Origin: Jacaranda mimosifolia
Taxonomy: Eukaryota; Streptophyta; Magnoliopsida; Lamiales; Bignoniaceae
Assembly (NCBI GenBank): GCA_018894105.1
Contig: CM032132.1
Location: 27,517,379 to 27,581,378 of the forward strand
Length of the DNA stretch: 64,000 bases
Reading direction: 5' to 3'
Shown here piece after piece: positions 44,619 to 55,240 of the stretch. How positions within the stretch are numbered: position 1 is the stretch's first letter; the number at the start of each line of letters is the position of its first letter. The notes under the pieces were generated by a model. The model was not told where the DNA came from, made no database searches, and saw nothing but the letters and a program-made list of their open reading frames with translations. The position numbers and the translations under genes were made by a program.

Positions 44619-44999
44619 AAATTCAACAAAGACAATGACACCGTAGATAAGAAAGTGGAAATGGGCTTAAAGGGTTGGCAAGTTCTGTTACTCTGTTTGG
44701 TTGAAGAATTTCAATTGAAAAAAAAAAATTAAAAAAATTAAAAAATTCAAATTTATTTGATTATCCACGAAAAATAGTGGCAAATAATCAGGAGCAAGAT
44801 ACCAGAGAGTGAATAAATAATTATTTCTTTTTCCTTATTCCTTTTGGATGTAAGGAAAATGAACTTTTATCAATTATATAAAAACCTATCACAACCAAAT
44901 AAATCCAAAGATAATGTAAGTCTTTGTAGCAAGGACAAGTCTATGACAAAGGCTTTGATAAGGAAATACTACGGATGTATCCTCAATTCTAAGTGTAAG

Positions 45000-45440
45000 A
45001 TTGACCCAATTCATAACAATTGGAATGCAAGTTTATTCTAGAAGCTAAACATTCCCACAACTTTGGTATTGAAATATTGCATCAAATATCACTTTAAGAA
45101 AAATAATTACATGTTTCAAAATTACATATTACATCTATTAAATTTATTCTCCAATCCATTGAAAATTCCCCAACGTGGATAATAAACAAAGACAAAGACA
45201 CGGTGGACAAGAAAGTGGAAAGGCGCTCAAATGGTTGGCGAGTTCTGTTTTTCTGTTTGGTTCAATAATTTTGATTGAAAAGAATACTGATAAAAGAATT
45301 AAAAAGATAAAAAAATTCAAATTATATGATTATCCATGCATGGAAAACAAGAACAAATAATAATTATTTTTTTCTCATTTTTTTGTGTGCAAGGAAAATG
45401 AACTTTCATCGATTACATAAAAAATTCTCCCAACCAAATG
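45000..45440. repeat. Second copy of duplicated host unit
   Basis: From TTGACCCAATTCATAACAAT to AACTTTCATCGATTAC it parallels 39146-39294 plus 44166-44900, without the copia element and the 345-bp insert. Confidence 0.7.
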
Positions 45441-46014
45441 GATATTTCAAACTAGGCCCGTAAATAGATAGGGTATTACCCTACCCAAATCCAAAAATAT
45501 CATACTCATATCCTACCCATACCCATACTTATTAAAGATAATGTAATGGGTGTGGATAGAATTTATACCCATAAATTAACTATTACTTTATACTTAAATT
45601 TAATCTATGAATCTAAAAATCATCTATACCGAAATCAAATTTATATTAATGACAAATTTTTTATATATAAAAATTACAAATATGTGAATGAACAGTAGAG
45701 GTGGGAATAGGCTAGGCTTTATTGTAAATAGGTCAAGTCTGTTGCGTATTTTGTAAGCCTAAACCTACCACATTACCTGATATAGGCTTTTTTTTTTAAA
45801 AGATTAACTAATTTAAATTTAATAATTAAATTAAATTAAATATAAAAAAAAAATTATTTTTTATTATGATATGCCAAATAATATCTTTAGTATATATTGA
45901 AAAAATTAGTATATACATTAAAATTATAAGTCCAATAAACTACACCCAATGAGTTTTGAGTTAGACAGGATAGGGTAGGATTAGGGTCTCAACTTTTTGG
46001 GTATTTTAGGATAT

Positions 46015-46019
46015 GGTAG
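46015..46019. repeat. Left target-site duplication of E4 (GGTAG)
   Basis: Repeated exactly at 55236-55240. Confidence 0.8.
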
Positions 46020-46375
46020 TGATGGTAATTATTACTGTGGGCACATTAAAAGACCATCCTACCCTTCATTAATATAAAAAATACCACCACAGGACAGGAT
46101 CCGTGTCTTTTTACACGGGTCGGGTCACGACCCGATTGAACCTGACCTGAACCGGGCCACGACCCGAATGCTGGACCGTAGATCAACCCGTGATCCCATG
46201 CTTGGAATAGTGCCAGCACGATCCATACGGAAAGGACCAATCTCTGACTATAAAGAGCACAGTTCCTGGTTATGTCACACATCTATTGATCATAAGCTAT
46301 CTATATCAAGTTTTCTCTTGATCTAGAACTCGAACTTATTTAATCACTTCACTAACTTAGGCATCGGAGGACCCT
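46020..46375 (+). repeat. E4 5' LTR, 3' end deleted
   Basis: TGATGGTAATTATT to GGCATCGGAGGACCC matches 54723-55080. After that the copies diverge and this one runs directly into gag-like sequence. Confidence 0.85.
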
Positions 46376-46499
46376 CGCTAGCAGAAGGGGTGTAGGAATT
46401 ACGGATATCCAGGAGGAGGAGATCAATGCCATGAAGGATCACTAGTGGTCCAAAAATGCTCAACGCAAGTATGAAAAGGACCAGAGGAGGTATGAAAAA

Positions 46500-47015
46500 G
46501 ACTAAGGTCCCCCCAAGGCTCGATCTAAAAAAGATTGTCAACGATCCCCACTGAGGAAGTACAGTCACTATGCCCCACTCAACACTATGAGGTCACATGC
46601 ACTTATGGCCATTGAGGGATCAAAGATACTGCAATGGCTTCGGAAGATGCGGGATACCCCCGCAAGAAGAAACTCAAACAAATACTACCATTTTCATAAA
46701 GATCGGGGTCAGGACACTGAGGATTGCATTAAACTCAAAGATGAGGTCGAGAGTCTCATCAGGAAGGGGTATCTGAAGGAGTTCATCGCTAGAACCAGAG
46801 GGCACGAGTTCGAGGGCAAGCCCAAAAGGAAGGGGGATCGATCTCAGTCTCGGAGTAGATCCCGTAGTAGAGAAAGGAAGGGCAAGGAAGAAATCAACGA
46901 CCCTGTGGGGGATAACTTACCCAGGCAAGGAGTCATATACATGATAGCTGGGGGTCCCACATCTGGGGATTCCCATAGCTCGAGAAAGAGGCACATTAGA
47001 TCATTTAGGAACTAG
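46500..47015 (+). pseudogene. E4 gag C-terminal part
   Basis: The frame reads YAPLNTMRSHALMAIEG, KILQWLRKMRDTPARR and then NKYYHFHKDRGQDTEDC, the Tat-type CX2HX4HX4C knuckle with its first Cys changed to Tyr and its second His to Gln. IKLKDEVESLIRKGYLKEFI and a basic Arg-Ser tract follow. The N-terminal capsid part is gone. Confidence 0.85.
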
Positions 47016-47038
47016 GTAAATCAGAAAGAACTAGTGTC

Positions 47039-47480
47039 GTGATGAATATTGCTAACGAGCCGGTTATTGCATTTGATGGCAGGGACTCTTTGGGGGTCGT
47101 AGGTCCCCAAAATGACCCTATGGTCATCACCATGGATATAGAAAATTTTGTTGTACACAAGGTCTTGGTGGACAGTGGAAGCTCAGTGGACATAATATTT
47201 TTGGAGGTCCTAAAAAAGATGGAGCTCGCGCTCACATGGGTCTCCCCGGTGTACACACCATTAGTAAGATTTAGAGGGGATGAGATCATGCCGATGGGAA
47301 CTATTGACCTCTCGATGTCTCTGGGAAAGGAACCGTACTGCAAGACCCTGATGCTAAAATTCTTGGTGGTGGATGCCCCCATTTGCATATAACGTGATCC
47401 TGGGTAGACCTGGTTTGAACCAGTTCCAAGCAGTAATATCGACTTTCAACCTCAAAATGAAATTCTCGACCAGCGAAAGA
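47039..47480 (+). pseudogene. E4 protease
   Basis: The active site is VLVDSGSSVDIIF (Asp about residue 45 from 47039). The frame stops at 47390-47392 just after VVDAPICI, while the next frame continues the conserved YNVILGRPGLNQFQAV and FNLKMKFST, so a one-base slip in a run of C near 47378 breaks it. Between gag and protease there is also a frame change near 47010. Confidence 0.85.
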
Positions 47481-47599
47481 ATTGGATAAGCGAGTTGCGA
47501 CCAAAAAGAAGCAAGGGAATGCTACCATGTGTCTCTGAAAAAGAGGCTTAAGGGTGAAAGCTCGGGATCGGGATCAAGGTCGGGGTTGAAAGACGAGAA

Positions 47600-49155
47600 A
47601 TGAGGATCGAGGTTAAAGGGAAAGAAAGCCCTCGTGGCTCAGCTAAAGACTTAGCAAACTTGAAACCCCAGGATGAGAATAAGAAGAGGCGAGTCGAGAA
47701 CTGCAGGATCGAACCCGCTGGCGGGATTAAGGAAATCGAGTTAGTACCGGGGGACCCGAGCAAGGTGACAAGGATTGGAACTCAGATGACCCCAGAATTA
47801 GAATTATTGACTATCAAATTACTATGACAAAATGCAGACGTCTTTGCTTGGAAGCCCTTAGATTTTGAAGGAATAGACATCGAGGTGATAGTACACAAGT
47901 TAAACGTGGATCCCCAGGTCCGGCCCGTGCAACAAAAGAAGAGGAATCACGGGGCCATGAAGAACAGGATCATAGAGGATGAAGTAAATAAATTGCTGTT
48001 GAGATTACGTATACGAAATGGTTGTCGAATGTGGTGGTTGTGCCAAAAACAGGTGATAAATGGAGAGTCTGCACAAATTACTCAGACCTGAACAAGGCCT
48101 ATCCTAAGGACCCCTACCCTTTGCCGCGGATTGATGTGTTGGTGGACTCCACAGCAGGATGCGCTCTCCTTAGCATGATGGACGCTTTCCAGGGATACCA
48201 CCAAATCTTTGTGGCAAAAGAAGATCGAGATAAGACAACATTTGTGACTAAAAGAGGGATCTTCTACTATAACGTCATGCCTTTTGGGTTAAAGAACACG
48301 GGCGCCACCCACCAACTATTTGTTAACAAGATGTTTAAAGAACAGATCGGGATCACGATGGAAGTATATGTTAATGATATGCTGGTCAAGAGCCTGAGCG
48401 AGCTCGACCACTTGGTGCATTTGGAAGAAGCATTCACTATAATGAGAAAATACAAGATGAAACTTAACCCATCTAAATGTACCTTCGGAGTCAAATGAGG
48501 GAAGTTTTTGGGGTACTTGGTTAGCGAGCAGGGGATAGAGGCGAACCTAGAGAAGATTAAGGCCATTACCGACATGAGCTCGCCTAAGTCAGTAAAAGAT
48601 GTGCAGAAACTGACGGGTAGGATTGCGTCCTTAAATCTGTTCATCTCAAGGTCAACCGACAAGAGTTTGCCATTTTTTAAGATCCTGAGGAACATGAAAA
48701 ACTTACAATGGGATGAGGTGTGTGAAAAGGCATTTCAAGACCTTAAAGAGCACCTAGCCTCACCTCCTATGTTGGCAAAACCCATTTTGGGGGAGCCCCT
48801 CTACTTGTGTTTGGGAATATCAGGGTATGCGATCAGCTCGGTGCTGGTCAGAGAGGAAGACGCGGTACACAAGCCCATGTACTACGTGAGTAAGATACTG
48901 CAAAAAGCAGAGGGTCAATACTTGGAAGTTGAAAAGCTAGCACTGGCTTTTATGACGGGAGCAAAGAAGTTGAGACCCTATTTCCAATCTCATAAAACAA
49001 TTATTTTGACTAACCATCCCTTGAGACAGGTCCTAGCTAAATCGGACGTTTCGAGTAGATTAACCAAGTAGGTAGTGGAGTTGGGAGAGTTTGACATTGA
49101 ATATCAAAGCAGGAGCGCGGTGAAAGCCTAGGTCCTAGCCGATTTTGTAGTTGAG
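47600..49155 (+). pseudogene. E4 reverse transcriptase and RNase H
   Basis: The linker carries DVFAWKPLDFEGIDIEVIVH and LNVDPQVRPVQQKKR, then a frame change near 48005. From 48022 one frame runs through SNVVVVPKTGDKWRVCTNYS, DLNKAYPKDPYPLPRID and MPFGLKNTGATHQ to MEVYVNDMLVKS, where the catalytic YVDD has become YVND. A stop at 48496 precedes GKFLGYLVSEQGIEANLEKI, and RNase H blocks follow (YYVSKILQKAEGQYLEVEKL). Stops at 49069 and about 49129 are in the connecting region. Confidence 0.9.
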
Positions 49156-49485
49156 ATGGTGGGACACGACCCCAAACCGAGTAAAGAAACATGGATGATG
49201 CATGTCGATGGATCCGCCACATCCCAGTGCGGGGGAGCAGGAATTTTCCTCAAAGGACCCGAGCACGTGGAGCTTGAGTTCACTGTTAAACTAGCTTTCG
49301 GGGTCACAAATAATGAAGCAGAATATGAAGCCATGGTTATAGGGCTGAAAGCTACCAAGAGCATGAATATTAAGAAGTTGAATGTTTACACTGACTTACA
49401 ACTTGTTGCTCTCCAGATAGAAGGAACCTTTGAAACCCGAGAGAAGTCGATGATGGAATACCTGAGAAAGGTAAAGAGCTCATGA
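49156..49485 (+). pseudogene. E4 second RNase H (aRNH-type)
   Basis: In frame with the RT block. It shows WMMHVDGSATSQCGGAGIFL (Asp18), TNNEAEYEAMVIGLK (Glu56) and LNVYTDLQLVALQ (Asp80), the acidic residues of a cellular-type RNase H acquired by the Tat lineage. It ends at a stop at 49483. Confidence 0.88.
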
Positions 49486-49499
49486 CGGAGTTTGAATTC

Positions 49500-50904
49500 T
49501 ACCAAGTACAGTAGATCCCGAGAGAAGAGATGAAAGGGCGGATACCTTAGCTAAGTTTAGAAGTTCCACCGTAGGAACCCGAAACGCGAACATAACCTTA
49601 CTGGTAGTTGAGTGATCTGAGTTAGAGGATGCCATCCTTGAAAAAGAGATGGTGATGTAGATAGAGGAAGGGGCGGCTTGGAAGGACGGCCTGGTTCGGT
49701 ACTTGACCGACGAGGCCTTACCCGAAGACCAAAAAGAGGCTAAAAGACTAGCTTTTAGGGCAAACCAGTTCATTATGGTCGGCGGGGATTTATATAAGAG
49801 ATCAGTTGAAGGACCTCTGTTAAAATGCCTGGGACCCGAGCAGGCTCAGTGTGTGATGCAAGAAATCCATGAGGGTAGCTGTGGGAACCACTCGGGTGGA
49901 AGTTCTTTGGCCATGAAGACCCTCCACTAGGGGTATTTTTTGCCATGATGAACCAAGACGCAACCACCTTAGAGAAGAAGTGTGAAAAATGCCAGATCCA
50001 TGCCAACCTATCCCATTGACCCGTTGTCTCAATGGAGCCGATTCCTGTGTCATGTCCTTTTGATTAATAGGGGATAGATATATTGGGCCTGTTCCCGAAG
50101 GCTCAAGCTCAGAAGAGGTTTGTAATAGTAGCGGTCGAATATTTCAGCAAATGGGTAGAGGCAGAGGCATCTGTAAAGGTCATAGAGAAGGAGGTCATAT
50201 GTTTCCTCTGGAAAAACATAATATGTAGATTCGAGATCCTTAGAGTTTTGATTTCAGACAATGGAACTCAATTCAATGGGAAAAAAATCAGTAGTTGGTG
50301 TGAAGAGCTCAAGATCAAACAGCTGTTCACTTCAGTTGGGAACTCGAAAGCAAATGGTCAGACAGAAGTGACAAATAAGGACCTTTTAAAAAGCCTCAAG
50401 GCTCGATTAGATGATGCTGAGGGGGGATGGACTGATGAACTCCAGGGGGTCTTGTGGCCACATCACACAACCCCAAAAATGGCTACAAAAGAGACCCTGT
50501 GCTGCTTAGTGTATGGAGCCAAAGCTGTGATCCCCGCCGAGATTGGGGAACTGACCTGGAGAATTTCAAAATGTGAGCCCGGAGATAATGTTGACGCTAG
50601 AGAATTCAAGTTAGAGATAATAGAAGAAAAGCGGGATAAGGCGTATATCAAGATCCAAGAATATAAAAATCTCATGGCGCGGCAATACAACAAGAAAGTT
50701 CAATGGAGGAGCTTCGGGATAGGAGATTGGGTCTTGAAAAAGGTGGAGGTATCCAAGGACGTAGGAAAGCTGGACCCAAATTGGGAAGGACCATACAAAG
50801 TAGTGAAGGTAACTAGGCAAGGGTTATATAGGTTGGAGGATACCAGGGGAAAAGAGCTATCGAGATCGTGGAAGGTGCAGAATTTGAAAAAAAATTATAT
50901 TTGA
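49500..50904 (+). pseudogene. E4 integrase
   Basis: The region first reads REEMKGRADTLAKFRSSTVG, the end of the RNase H, then the zinc-finger half: IHEGSCGNHSGGSSLAMKTL and, after a frame change near 49940, CEKCQIHANLSH. The core shows GIDILGLF (first Asp, previous frame), then from 50083 VAVEYFSKWVEAEA, VLISDNGTQFNG (Asp59) and KANGQTEVTNKDLLKSLK (Glu95), the normal 35-residue spacing. The C-terminal domain (GDWVLKKVEV, LDPNWEGPYKV) reaches its stop at 50902. The catalytic triad is intact but the frame is broken at least twice. Confidence 0.9.
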
Positions 50905-51033
50905 AAGTGTAATGAACTTTGTAATGCCAATCTTCCTTGTAATGCGGTTCGCTCGGCCTGCTTTATGTAATTCCATGAACTTGTTTCTCATGCAATATTG
51001 TCTATGTTTTTCCCCTGTAATAAGAAAAATCCC

Positions 51034-51810
51034 AAGTAAATGGGATCGAGTTCCAGTGAGGGATCTGCACAAGATCCCCACGGCGAGAAAATTTCCAAGT
51101 AAATGGGATCGAGTTCCCACGAGGGATCTGGGCAAGATCCCCATGACGAAAAAATTCTCAAGTAAATAGGATCGAGTTCCGGCGAGGGATCTACGCAAGA
51201 ACCCCACGGTGAGAAAACTCCCAAGTAAATGGTATTGAGTTCTCGCGAGGGATTTGCGCAAGATCCCCACGGCGAGAAAATTCCCAAGTAAATGGGATCG
51301 AGTTTTCATGAGGGATCTGTCGAGAAAATTCCCAAGTAAATGGGATCAAGTTCCTGCGAGAGATCTGCGCAAGATCCCCACGGCGAGAAAATTCCCAAGT
51401 AAATGGGATCGAGTTCCCGCGAGGGATCTGGGGAAGATCCCCACGGCGAGAAAATTCCTAAGTAAATGGGATCGAGTTCCCGCGAGGGATTTGCGCAAGA
51501 TCCCCATGGCGAGAAAATTCCCAAGTAAATGGGATCCAGTGCCCACGAGGGATCTGTGCAAGATCCCCATGGTGAGAAAATTCCCAAGTAAATAGGATCG
51601 AGTTCCCGCGATGGATCTATGCAAGATCCCCATGGTGAGAAAATTCCCAAGTAAATGGGATCGAGTTCCTGAGAGGGATCTATGCAAGATCCCTACGGTG
51701 AGAAAATTCCCAAGTAAATGGGATCGAGTTCCCACAAGGGATCTATGCAAGATCCCTATGGCAAGAAAAATCCCAAGTAAATGGGATCGAGTTCCTGTGC
51801 AAGACCCCCT
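51034..51810 (+). repeat. 63-bp minisatellite in the E4 3' region, about 12.5 units
   Basis: Units start with AAGTAAATGGGATCGAGTTC at 51034, 51097, 51160, 51223, 51286, 51334, 51397, 51460, 51523, 51586, 51649, 51712 and 51775; one unit is shortened to 48 bp. Because 63 is divisible by three, frames stay open on both strands, producing 21-residue repeat proteins that I regard as by-products. Most units contain GGGATCT-(5 nt)-AGATCCC, a perfect 7-bp hairpin. Confidence 0.93.
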
Positions 51811-51845
51811 CAATGAGACGGGAAGTTGATACAAAGCATCGAGTA

Positions 51846-54420
51846 TTATTTAAAGTGATAATTGATGAAAACCCTGTACTTCATTAAGTTCAAGCACTTA
51901 CAATATCGTTTGGGTCCTCGGGTTCGCAGTACAATATGGGGATTGGGGTTAGGAGGAACCCGACTCGGGAAAATAAAAATACAAACTCTCGCTTCAGTGG
52001 TATTTCTACTGTATTTGCTGCCCGATTTTCGCAACCGCTTTGGGGAAAGTAGGAGCTTCATGAGGAATCTCACTTTCTCGGCATCTAGGGGAGGGACCTC
52101 ATCCTCCTTGGCTAAGAATGCGAACTCATCCTCGGCTTCATCTTCTTTCGCGAGCCCGCTCAAGGGGTAATCTTTTAGATCGGCATCTTTGGTGGGGTCG
52201 AGTTGCTTTAGATCAAAGCCTTCAACGATCCCACCTAGTTTCTGAAGTTGGGCTTGGCACTTCAAGAAACTCATGTAGGCATATTCTGCTGCTTTTTCTT
52301 GACCATGGACTCGAAAGTGCCAGACTTCTTAAAGGCTCGTGCTCCTGCCATTCTAGTGTTCTCGATCAGCTACTTATACTCGATGGAGCTCTCGAATTCA
52401 GCACATCCCTTGGAGCAGCCCAACTCATAAGACGTTTTCTTCTCCGAGGCGAAAGACTTCTTCATTTTTGAAAGCTTTTGTTCTGGGTCCTTGATCTCGA
52501 TGTCCTGATCCACCAGCTCCTCCTTATGCGACGCGAGCTCGTTAATGGACTGCTGAGTTGTTTTCAGATTGGCCTCAAGTTCTTCTTTGGCCTCCTTGAG
52601 CTCCATGACCTCCATATCTTGGGCCATGAAGTGGCTCTGCCAGTAGACGTATTTGAGGGATAGCTAGCGCATGTATTTGATCCCCTGAAAAAGAGACGAA
52701 CGGTGTTAACTCATGAACCCTAGCAGTTTGAAAAACTTTGAAAGATAAGATCGCACGAGGTTCTAAACTTGCATGCATTAGGGCATGGGCGTGAGTATGG
52801 CTTGGTCTTGAGGTATCATGCACCCCTTATAAAGCTCAAATAAAGTCTCTCCTGATCTCGATTGCAACACAAAGCTTTGATCTGTGATTTTCTAGTTCGG
52901 GATCAAAACTAGACGCGAAGAATCGCTGGAAAAGCTCAAGTTTCTGGTCTTGTAATTCTTATGTGCATCATTTAGCAGGACCTTGCATCGGGCTATGATG
53001 TCGAGGTCATGGGATGAATCCAGAGTAGGATCGGGTTTGGTTTGTGCCTTCTTACCCGAAGAGCCCCCTTCAATCGACCCTTTTTCTTTGGACTTCTCTG
53101 AGAGGCTTTTACTGGACTGACTAGGAGAGGTCAAATTTGGGCTTTTGCTCTCGGATCCGTGCTTTTGCTTCTTGCCCTTACTCTCGGAGGTACCCTTGGC
53201 AATGACCTCGATCTCCGGAGTAGGTTCGGCCTCCGATTTGGGGATTTAGTTGAGAGAAACAGGTTGTTCAACTGGAGCTACTCGTTAGAGGAAGGGATTG
53301 GGGTCGTTGCGGGCACGAGCCCAGATGACTGTGCTTTGGCCAACAGGCCTCCTTTTGGGCCTTCATCTTATCGATTATCCTCAAATTCTTGCTCGACATG
53401 ACTGAAAAAACTAAAACACAGAAAGAGTTATACTTTGGCCTGTTACAGATAAAAAGCTAAAATGGGAAAAGAATAGCTAATGGTGATAGAGAAGACCATC
53501 TTCTAAGGTCCTTTGAACCCGAATATTAGCTGGCGAAAGGCCAGCGACCTTGAGAACTTTCTCTTTCAGGAGCTCGTTAGCCTTATACATATAGGTGGTC
53601 AGAGTGTCTATGAAATTTTCTCCCTATGTGACCTCATCCGACACGGAGAGCTTAGGCATGTTATGCCTCCAGTCGGACCTGAACCGCCAAGGGCGATTGA
53701 CGAGGGCTCGGATAAAAAGGAGTTTTTCCTTCCAAGGGCCCAAGGAGGAAGGAATCTTATCTACAAATTTACACGATGGTCAAATGGTAAGATAATAAAA
53801 CCCGCGCTCCCCAGATTGGGTTGACTAGAAGTGGGCGAAGAAAGGCTCGACCTTGAGATGGGTCATTACAATGAAAAAACAAAGGATATGTCTTATTGCG
53901 TTGGGGATGAGTTGGGCTGGGCACAAGTCTAACCCTAAGAGGATGTTCTCTATGGGGTCAGGGATAGGAAATCTCTGCCCCCCCTCCAATATCCCTATCG
54001 AGAAGGTGGCACAGCCAGAAGGGGGAGATGCATTCGATCTGACTTATTAGGGAATATTATTTCATAGTCCGAGTAGATGAAGAATTTTGGCCTGACCTCG
54101 GTGACCACTAAAGACCCTAGGTTTGGGATTATTACTAGCCAGGGTGACGTCGCGAGAATGCATTCCTCCATCTCGGAATCTTGGACTGACTCGCTCATTG
54201 GGGTTGGAGGCGAACCCATCGGGTTTGGGTTCGAAGGATCAAGATCCTGGGATCCAAGAGGAAGAGAAGGAGATGAAGAACCCGAGAAGGGTACAAGTTG
54301 AAGGGAGGTCACACCCTCAGAGCCTGAGGAGGATGAAGTACTTTCATCTGACCCTAGTTGATAAGGGCTTCGAGTCCCTTCGGAGGAGGAACTCAAACTC
54401 GAACTCGAGTTTGAGGCCAT
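51846..54420 (-). pseudogene. E4 antisense gene (Transposase_28-like protein), fragmented
   Basis: Minus-strand coding signal runs opposite to pol. From the ATG at 54420: a Ser-rich start (MASNSSSSLSSSSEGTRS, GSDESTSSSSGSEG), then the region near 54090-53500 resembling the plant putative gypsy-type transposon family (PF04195), with FFIYSDYEIIFP, NLGSAGFYYL, SCKFVDKIPSSLGPWKEKL and LVNRPWRFRSDW. Next come SSKNLRIIDKMKAQKE, a Lys/Ser-rich part (53134-52892), a coiled coil (MELKEAKEELEANLKTTQ, 52627-52370) and an acidic end (KDADLKDYPLSGLAKEDEAE). Acceptor-like TTTTTTCAG and CTCTTTTTCAG at 53402 and 52685 suggest introns. Such antisense frames are known in Tat elements; the function is unknown. 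Stops and frame changes break it. Confidence 0.7.
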
Positions 54421-54704
54421 TATTAGAGGAGAAGACAAACCTAGTAAAGTGAGGTCTTAGGTTGGTAATGACAGAGGGATATCGGAGTCTGAGAAGGCTA
54501 GTAGAGGCAGCGTAGAGAAAGAATCAAATGAATTAGTGGAGTAACCCTCAGGAATTTATAGAAGAAGGGGGAGACGATTTGTTCCCTGAGGTGGAATCAA
54601 CGACCCTGTTAAAGGGTCTTGATTGGACGGCTATGGAAAATCAGCATCTACTTCCATAATTCATAGGTTTATCTCCCCATGAAGGAGTAGGAACCAATGC
54701 ACTT

Positions 54705-54718
54705 AGGAAGTGGGGGAG
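54705..54718 (+). promoter_or_regulatory. E4 polypurine tract
   Basis: AGGAAGTGGGGGAG just before the 3' LTR. Confidence 0.75.
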
Positions 54719-54722
54719 TTAA

Positions 54723-55235
54723 TTATGGTAATTATTGCTATGGGCACATTAAAATACCATCCTACCCTTCATTAATATCAAAAATACCACCACAGGACAG
54801 GATCCGTGTCTTTTTACGCGGGTCGGGTCACGGCCCAATTGAACCCTACTCGAACCAGGCCACGACCCGAATGCTGGACCGTAGATCAACCCGTGATCCC
54901 ACGCTTGGAATAGCGCCAGCACGATCCGTACGGAAAGGACCAATTGCTGACTATAAAGAGCACAGTTCCAAGTCACGTCACACATATATTGATCATAAGC
55001 TATCTATATCAAGGTTCCTCTTGATCTAGAACTCAAACTTAATTAATCACCTCACTAACTTAGGCATCGGAGGGCCTTAGTGAGGGCGATCTCAGCTAGC
55101 CTAATGTGTTCTCTTGTGATCAGGTCAGAGGCCCAAAATTCACTTGTGCAGTTCCAGGTCGAGATTGTGACAGCGATTAAGGACACATTGGGCATTCTGG
55201 ATCGAGGTCATAGCCGTGGAACTCGAGCCGTATCA
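54723..55235 (+). repeat. E4 3' LTR (513 bp)
   Basis: Starts TTATGGTAATTATT (TG changed to TT) and ends GAGCCGTATCA before GGTAG. The first 360 bp match the truncated 5' copy; the last 150 bp survive only here. Confidence 0.82.
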
Positions 55236-55240
55236 GGTAG
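55236..55240. repeat. Right target-site duplication of E4 (GGTAG)
   Basis: Exact match to 46015-46019. Confidence 0.8.

Larger units (their letters stand above)
44166..46014. other. Host non-coding segment with tandem duplication
   Basis: No gene seen. It holds the right half of one duplicated unit (to about 44915), a ~345-bp insert, a second copy of the unit (45000-45440) and AT-rich DNA with a GTAGAGGTGGGAATAGGCTA motif near 45686 that resembles dispersed plant repeats. Confidence 0.55.
46020..55235 (+). mobile_element. E4: Tat-lineage Ty3/gypsy retrotransposon, 5'-deleted
   Basis: LTR copies at 46020-46375 (truncated) and 54723-55235 share GGTAG flanks. Between them are a gag tail, protease, RT, RNase H, a second RNase H, integrase, a 63-bp minisatellite and an antisense gene. 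The second RNase H, 3' minisatellite and antisense frame are established traits of the plant Tat lineage (Retand/Ogre relatives). The left LTR end, PBS and most of gag are deleted. Confidence 0.88.

Noticed and set aside
51034..51829. Long open frames on both strands with 21-residue repeats, or a CRISPR-like array
   Set aside because: The frames follow from a 63-bp tandem unit divisible by three. There are no unique spacers and this is plant retrotransposon DNA.
53513..54452. Plus-strand frames of 103-110 codons in the E4 3' region
   Set aside because: The opposite strand has the recognisable PF04195-like coding signal; the plus frames are complements of it.
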